Assembly: GCF_032911445.1 (NCBI RefSeq) | Contig: NZ_JAWJEJ010000001.1 | Coordinates: 1,798,001 to 1,862,000 of the forward strand | Direction of reading: 5' to 3' | From: Sphingomonas sp. HF-S4 | GTDB taxonomy: Bacteria > Pseudomonadota > Alphaproteobacteria > Sphingomonadales > Sphingomonadaceae | Length of the DNA stretch: 64,000 nucleotides | Shown: one piece after another, positions 60,187 through 64,000 of the stretch | Layout of the letters: each line of letters starts with the position of its first letter | Position numbering within the stretch: the first letter of the stretch is position 1 | Program-made: the position numbers and the translations under genes | Notes under the pieces: model-generated | The model's database searches: none | Seen by the model: the letters and a program-made list of their open reading frames with translations, nothing else | What the model was told of the DNA's origin: nothing

Positions 60187-60229
60187 GCAAAACCGCCCCC
60201 GCCGCGGCCGAGGCCGGGCGGAGGCGGTT
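60187..60229 (-). terminator. Intrinsic terminator of the chemoreceptor gene
   Basis: On the minus strand, AACCGCC (60223-60229 complement) pairs with GGCGGTT (60191-60197 complement) inside a longer GC-rich stem, followed by a short T-run (complement of AAAA at 60189-60192). It lies after the chemoreceptor stop at 60250. Confidence 0.7.
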
Positions 60230-60249
60230 CCGATAGCAAGGCTCCGTTT

Positions 60250-62100
60250 TTAGAACGACGCCCAGTCGCTCGTGGCGGTTTCGGCCATCGCCGTCACCGG
60301 GAGTGCCTTGACCGGCGAGACATAGGCCTTGCCCTTCGCCGAACTCGCCGTCGGGCGTGTGCGCGGCGCTGCCGGCTCGCCGCCGACATTGAACTTCGAT
60401 GCCTGCTCGCTCAGCACCGAGATTTCGACATTGAGGTTGCGCGAGGCAGCCGAGGTTTCCTCGACCATCGCGGCATTCTGCTGGGTCGACTGGTCCATCG
60501 TCCCGATCGCGACGCTGATCTGGGTGATCGCGGTCGACTGGGCCTGGTTGTCGGTCGCCATCTGGCCGAGCAGGGTGTGAACTTCGCTGACATCGCCCGC
60601 GATGTTGGCGAGTGCGCCATCGACCTTCTGGACCATCTCCACCGCAGCGACGACTTCGTTCTGCGTCGCGGTGAGCTGGTCGCGCGCGCGACCGGCTTCT
60701 TCCTCCGCGCGCATCGCCAGCGCCGAGACGAGATCGGCGACGACCGCGAAGCCACGGCCCGCCTCGCCGGCGCGGCCGGCTTCGACCGCGGCGTTCATCG
60801 CGAGGACTCGCGTCTGGAAGGCGATCTTGTCGAGGCCTTCGATGACGCTGTCGATGCCCTTGGCCGAATCCGCCACGCGAGTCATCGCCTGGACCGCGTC
60901 GTCGGTGATAGCGCGGCCTTCGGATACGGTGCCGATCGCGCCGTCCGCACGGCCGACGGTGCGGGTGGCGGCTTCGGCGGTCGCCTTGAGGCGGCCGTCC
61001 ATCTGCGCCACCGCGGCCGAGGTCTCTTCGAGGCTCGCGGCATTGGCTTCGGTGCGACGCGCCAGTTCCTCGGAGGCCTGGGCGATCTCGCCCGATCCGG
61101 TACGGATCGACACCGTCGCTTCGGTCACTGCGCCGATCAGCGTACGCAGGCTGCCCAGCGCGTCGTTGAAGTTGGTCTTGAGCTGTGCATAGCCGGCCGG
61201 GAAGTCGGCAGTGATCACCGCAGTGAGATCGCCATTGGTCAGCGCATCGAGCCCGTCGCGCAGCGACGACGTCACGACCTGCTGCTCGGCGGCGGCACGC
61301 GCGTCGGCCTCGGCACGGTTGACGGCGGCAATACGGAACATCTCGACCGACTGGGCGACTTCGCCCAGTTCGTCGCTGCGCGAGCGATGCGGCACGACTG
61401 CATCGCCACCCTCGGCAAGCGTCTTGGTCGCAGTCGACAGCTCGGCCATAGGCGTCGAGACGGTGCGGGTGATCAGGCGCCAGATGCCGAACAGCGCGCT
61501 CAGGCCGAAGGCCGAAAGCAGGATGACGAAGAAGAAGGCGCGCGACGCATAGTCCTGGCCCTTCTCGTTATTGTCGTGCGCGCGCTGCTTCTGCAGTGAG
61601 ACCAGCCCCTCGGCAGCCTCGAGCGCCTTGGTGGAGACGTTGCGGCCCTCCCCCTTGACCAGCGGCAGCGCCGCGGCGACGCCCTGGCGGTGCTTGGTCT
61701 CGAAGATGCGCGCATTGACCTCGTCGAGCTTCGCGACCTGGGCCTTCAGTGCTTCGACCTGCGGCGTGAACTCGCCCGCAAGCGGCTCATAGTCCTTGAT
61801 CGCAGTGGCCAGCGTCCCCTTGTTCTTCTCGAGCCTCGCATCATAGCCCGCCTCTTCCTCGGCGGAGCTTGCGTTCATCTGAGACCAAATGATGATGCGA
61901 TGCTCGCGCAGCGCCGACATCAGGCGCCCCAGCGCCTCGGTTCCTGCGATGCCGCGCTCGACGTGCCGGGTGGCGATCGCTCCCATCTCGGACATGGCGA
62001 GCATCCCCGCGCCGGCAACACTCGAAAGGACAAGGCCAATGATCGCGAAGGAGACGAGCATCTTCGTCGACAGGCGCCAGCTGTTGAACGTTTGTATCAC
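60250..62100 (-). CDS. Methyl-accepting chemotaxis protein with altered signalling tip
   Basis: 616 residues from GTG 62100: membrane helices at about 13-36 and 188-208 flank a four-helix-bundle-like periplasmic domain (37-187). Then come HAMP (208-260) and the signalling domain. The tip 426-466 reads [25 protein letters not shown]...[15 protein letters not shown]. Most receptors have DEVRALAxRS at its end; here [10 protein letters not shown] has lost the Glu and Arg. The C-terminus TSDWASF resembles a receptor tail. It senses an unknown ligand and signals to CheA/CheW. It stands alone; no chemotaxis genes are adjacent. Confidence 0.9.
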   Translation of the reverse strand: MIQTFNSWRLSTKMLVSFAIIGLVLSSVAGAGMLAMSEMGAIATRHVERGIAGTEALGRLMSALREHRIIIWSQMNASSAEEEAGYDARLEKNKGTLATAIKDYEPLAGEFTPQVEALKAQVAKLDEVNARIFETKHRQGVAAALPLVKGEGRNVSTKALEAAEGLVSLQKQRAHDNNEKGQDYASRAFFFVILLSAFGLSALFGIWRLITRTVSTPMAELSTATKTLAEGGDAVVPHRSRSDELGEVAQSVEMFRIAAVNRAEADARAAAEQQVVTSSLRDGLDALTNGDLTAVITADFPAGYAQLKTNFNDALGSLRTLIGAVTEATVSIRTGSGEIAQASEELARRTEANAASLEETSAAVAQMDGRLKATAEAATRTVGRADGAIGTVSEGRAITDDAVQAMTRVADSAKGIDSVIEGLDKIAFQTRVLAMNAAVEAGRAGEAGRGFAVVADLVSALAMRAEEEAGRARDQLTATQNEVVAAVEMVQKVDGALANIAGDVSEVHTLLGQMATDNQAQSTAITQISVAIGTMDQSTQQNAAMVEETSAASRNLNVEISVLSEQASKFNVGGEPAAPRTRPTASSAKGKAYVSPVKALPVTAMAETATSDWASF

Positions 62101-62442
62101 GGAAATCGCATCCTGAGATTATGTGTGAACATCGGCGAGCGCGAACGCCCGTCAGACACTTTATAGGTTAACCATAGTGATCTAGTTGCAATGCCGCGTA
62201 CTTTTAGAGTCAAATCAAATATGTCTGGTGTGTTTCACTATAGGCAGACTCCACATCTTCTCGGCTCAACTGCACAAGACCATCAACCGGCGCGTGATTT
62301 GATCTTTGTTGACGAAGAGCAGTCTGTCGCGGCGCCGTGCGCCAAATTCGCAGCGACCCGCCGGCACCACGCCGGGTTGGCATCCGCCCCCGCAGCAGAC
62401 TAGGACTCCTTGCATGACCGAAACGCTGCCGGAGGCGCTGTG
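62101..62442. other. Gene-free region between chemoreceptor and nadE
   Basis: 342 bp, AT-rich near 62150-62260. It must hold promoters for both divergent genes. No motif clearly matches a sigma factor; GCCGATGT (minus strand, near 62133) resembles a sigma-28 -10 box but has no matching -35. Short frames in it lack ribosome sites. Confidence 0.5.
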
Positions 62443-64000
62443 ATGGCGAAGTCCCATCCCTTCTTTGCACTGCATCGCCAGGGGATGATCCGCGCGGGCG
62501 TCTGCACGCCTTTGGTCACCGTCGCCGATCCCGCGGCGAACGCGGCATCTGCGATCCAACTCGCGCAGCAGGGCGACGCCGCGGGTGCCGACCTGCTCGT
62601 CTTCCCCGAGCTCAACGTCACCAGCTATGCGATCGACGACCTGCACCTGCAGGACGCGATCCTCGACGCGACCGAAGCCGGCATCGCCGCGATCGTCGCG
62701 GCGAGCGCCAAGCTCAAGCCGGTGCTGCTCGTCGGCGCCGCGCTGCGCCGCAACGGGCGGCTGTACAATTGCGCGGTGGCGATCGCGCGCGGGCGCGTCC
62801 TCGGCGTGGTGCCCAAGCTTTATCTGCCCAATTACCGCGAATATTACGAGAAGCGCTGGTTTGCCTCGGGGCTTGGCCTGACGGGGCTCGACATCACCCT
62901 CGCTGGGCAGACCGTGCCGTTCGGCGCCGACCTGGTCTTCGCCGCGAGCGACCTCGACGACTTCGTCTTCCATATCGAGATCTGCGAGGACTATTGGGCG
63001 CCCACCCCGCCCTCGACCGAAGGCGCGCTCGCCGGCGCGCTGGTGCTGTGCAACCTCTCGGCCTCGAACATCGTCGTCGGCAAGGGCCGCGAGCGCGAGC
63101 TGCTCTGCGCGGCACAGTCGGCACGCACGCTCTCGGCCTATCTCTATTCGGCGTCGGGGCCTGGCGAGAGCACCACCGACCTCGCCTGGGATGGCCAGGG
63201 GCTGATCTACGAACAGGGCGAACTGCTAGCCCGCTCGGAACGCTTCGAGCTGACGACCGAGATCGTCTATGCCGATTTGGACCTCGAGCGGCTGCGGCTC
63301 GAGCGGCTGCGCAACGGCACCTTCAACGACGCAGCGCGCCACGCCGGCCATCCCGAGACGCGCTTCCGCCGCATCGGTTTCGAGCACCAGCCCGACTTCG
63401 CCGACCGCGGGCTGATCCGCCCGCTGCGCCGCTTCCCCTTCGTCCCCAACACGCCCTCGCGGCTCGAGGAGGATTGCTACGAGGCGTTCAACATCCAAGT
63501 GGAGGGGCTGCGGAAACGTCTCGACGCCACCGGCAGCAAGCATCTCGTCATCGGGGTGTCGGGCGGGCTCGACTCGACGCATGCGCTGATCGTCGCATGC
63601 AAGGCGATGGACCGGCTCGGCCGTCCCCGCGCCGACATTCTCGGATTCACCATGCCCGGTTTCGCCACCGGCGAGGCGACCAAGGCCAATGCCTGGGCAC
63701 TGATGCGCGCGTTGGGCGTAACCGGCGACGAGATCGATATCCGCCCGGCCGCTCGCCAGATGCTGGGCGACCTCGGCCACCCCTTCGCCGAGGGAGAGCC
63801 GGTCTATGACGTGACCTTCGAGAACGTCCAGGCGGGCCTGCGCACCGACTATCTGTTCCGCCTCGCCAACCAGCGCGAGGGGTTCGTGCTCGGCACTGGT
63901 GACTTGTCGGAACTCGCTCTGGGCTGGTGCACCTATGGGGTGGGCGACCAGATGAGCCATTACGGCATCAATGCCGGCGTGCCCAAGACGCTGATCCAGT
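62443..64000 (+). CDS. nadE: Glutamine-dependent NAD+ synthase (partial, 3' end beyond window)
   Basis: 519 visible codons. The N-terminal nitrilase-like glutaminase domain (about 15-300) carries Glu in VFPELNVTSY, Lys in VPKLYLPNYREYYEK and the nucleophile Cys in EICEDYWAP. The C-terminal synthetase has the P-loop VIGVSGGLDSTHALI and LGTGDLSELALGWCTYG. It makes NAD from deamido-NAD using glutamine-derived ammonia through an internal tunnel. ATG 62443 has GGAGG at 7 nt. It is divergent from the chemoreceptor gene. Confidence 0.95.
   Translation, partial: MAKSHPFFALHRQGMIRAGVCTPLVTVADPAANAASAIQLAQQGDAAGADLLVFPELNVTSYAIDDLHLQDAILDATEAGIAAIVAASAKLKPVLLVGAALRRNGRLYNCAVAIARGRVLGVVPKLYLPNYREYYEKRWFASGLGLTGLDITLAGQTVPFGADLVFAASDLDDFVFHIEICEDYWAPTPPSTEGALAGALVLCNLSASNIVVGKGRERELLCAAQSARTLSAYLYSASGPGESTTDLAWDGQGLIYEQGELLARSERFELTTEIVYADLDLERLRLERLRNGTFNDAARHAGHPETRFRRIGFEHQPDFADRGLIRPLRRFPFVPNTPSRLEEDCYEAFNIQVEGLRKRLDATGSKHLVIGVSGGLDSTHALIVACKAMDRLGRPRADILGFTMPGFATGEATKANAWALMRALGVTGDEIDIRPAARQMLGDLGHPFAEGEPVYDVTFENVQAGLRTDYLFRLANQREGFVLGTGDLSELALGWCTYGVGDQMSHYGINAGVPKTLIQ

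Noticed and set aside
62125..62145. Sigma-28-like promoter for the chemoreceptor
   Set aside because: Only the -10-like GCCGATGT is present; no TAAA-type -35 at the required distance.
1..64000. CRISPR array, insertion sequence or prophage
   Set aside because: No regularly spaced repeats, transposase, integrase or phage structural motifs were found among the translated frames.

Overview
The window is high-GC DNA with densely packed genes from an alphaproteobacterium, most likely a sphingomonad (Sphingomonas or a close relative). The reasons are the two large TonB-dependent receptors, the tonB-exbB-exbD-exbD cluster, a UPF0262 gene, an UrcA-family protein, a NodT-type efflux operon, and short GC-rich inverted repeats of the kind scattered through such genomes. 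No phage, insertion sequence, CRISPR array or rRNA was seen. One tRNA, Arg(TCT), is present.

Layout. 1-8105 is a sugar-uptake island: GH97 glucosidase (cut by the left edge), a TonB-dependent receptor and a sugar MFS transporter on the minus strand, then a LacI regulator and an overlapping IclR regulator on the plus strand. 8798-12966 is a three-gene unit: a nucleoside-hydrolase-like protein, an exported one-haem protein and a Tat-exported multicopper oxidase. 13954-19775 is a complete RND efflux operon. 19776-20547 holds three small minus-strand ORFs, followed by a GH31 alpha-xylosidase-type enzyme. 23669-25464 has a small membrane protein, gamma carbonic anhydrase and nitronate monooxygenase. 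25609-27847 pairs an Hsp70-family protein with a DUF1521 protein that carries a predicted self-cleavage site. A second TonB-dependent receptor follows.

31290-49577 is mostly housekeeping: dnaB, UPF0262, cytidine deaminase, dcd, the TonB energising complex, folB, a NUDIX hydrolase, CCA nucleotidyltransferase, a GGDEF-EAL protein, parC and a GcvA-type LysR regulator. A secreted SGNH acetylesterase sits among them behind a possible LacI-type operator. 49691-52531 contains UrcA, an unlisted 49-codon ORF, a perfect 14-bp hairpin and two tandem DUF4349 proteins separated by an inverted repeat pair. purC, purS and purQ follow. The right end has DUF5996, an alpha/beta hydrolase, a queuosine-precursor transporter, tRNA-Arg, a DUF4398-like protein, two divergent YkuD-type L,D-transpeptidases, a chemoreceptor and the start of nadE.

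How the genes fit together: the TonB/ExbB/ExbD complex would energise both receptors. The receptor, MFS transporter and GH97 enzyme form an uptake-and-hydrolysis route for a glucan. GH31 and the acetylesterase suggest use of plant hemicellulose. The least explained parts are the nucleoside-hydrolase-like/haem/multicopper-oxidase unit, the Hsp70-DUF1521 pair and the 50.1-52.5 kb segment. All function calls rest on reading translated motifs; no database search was run.
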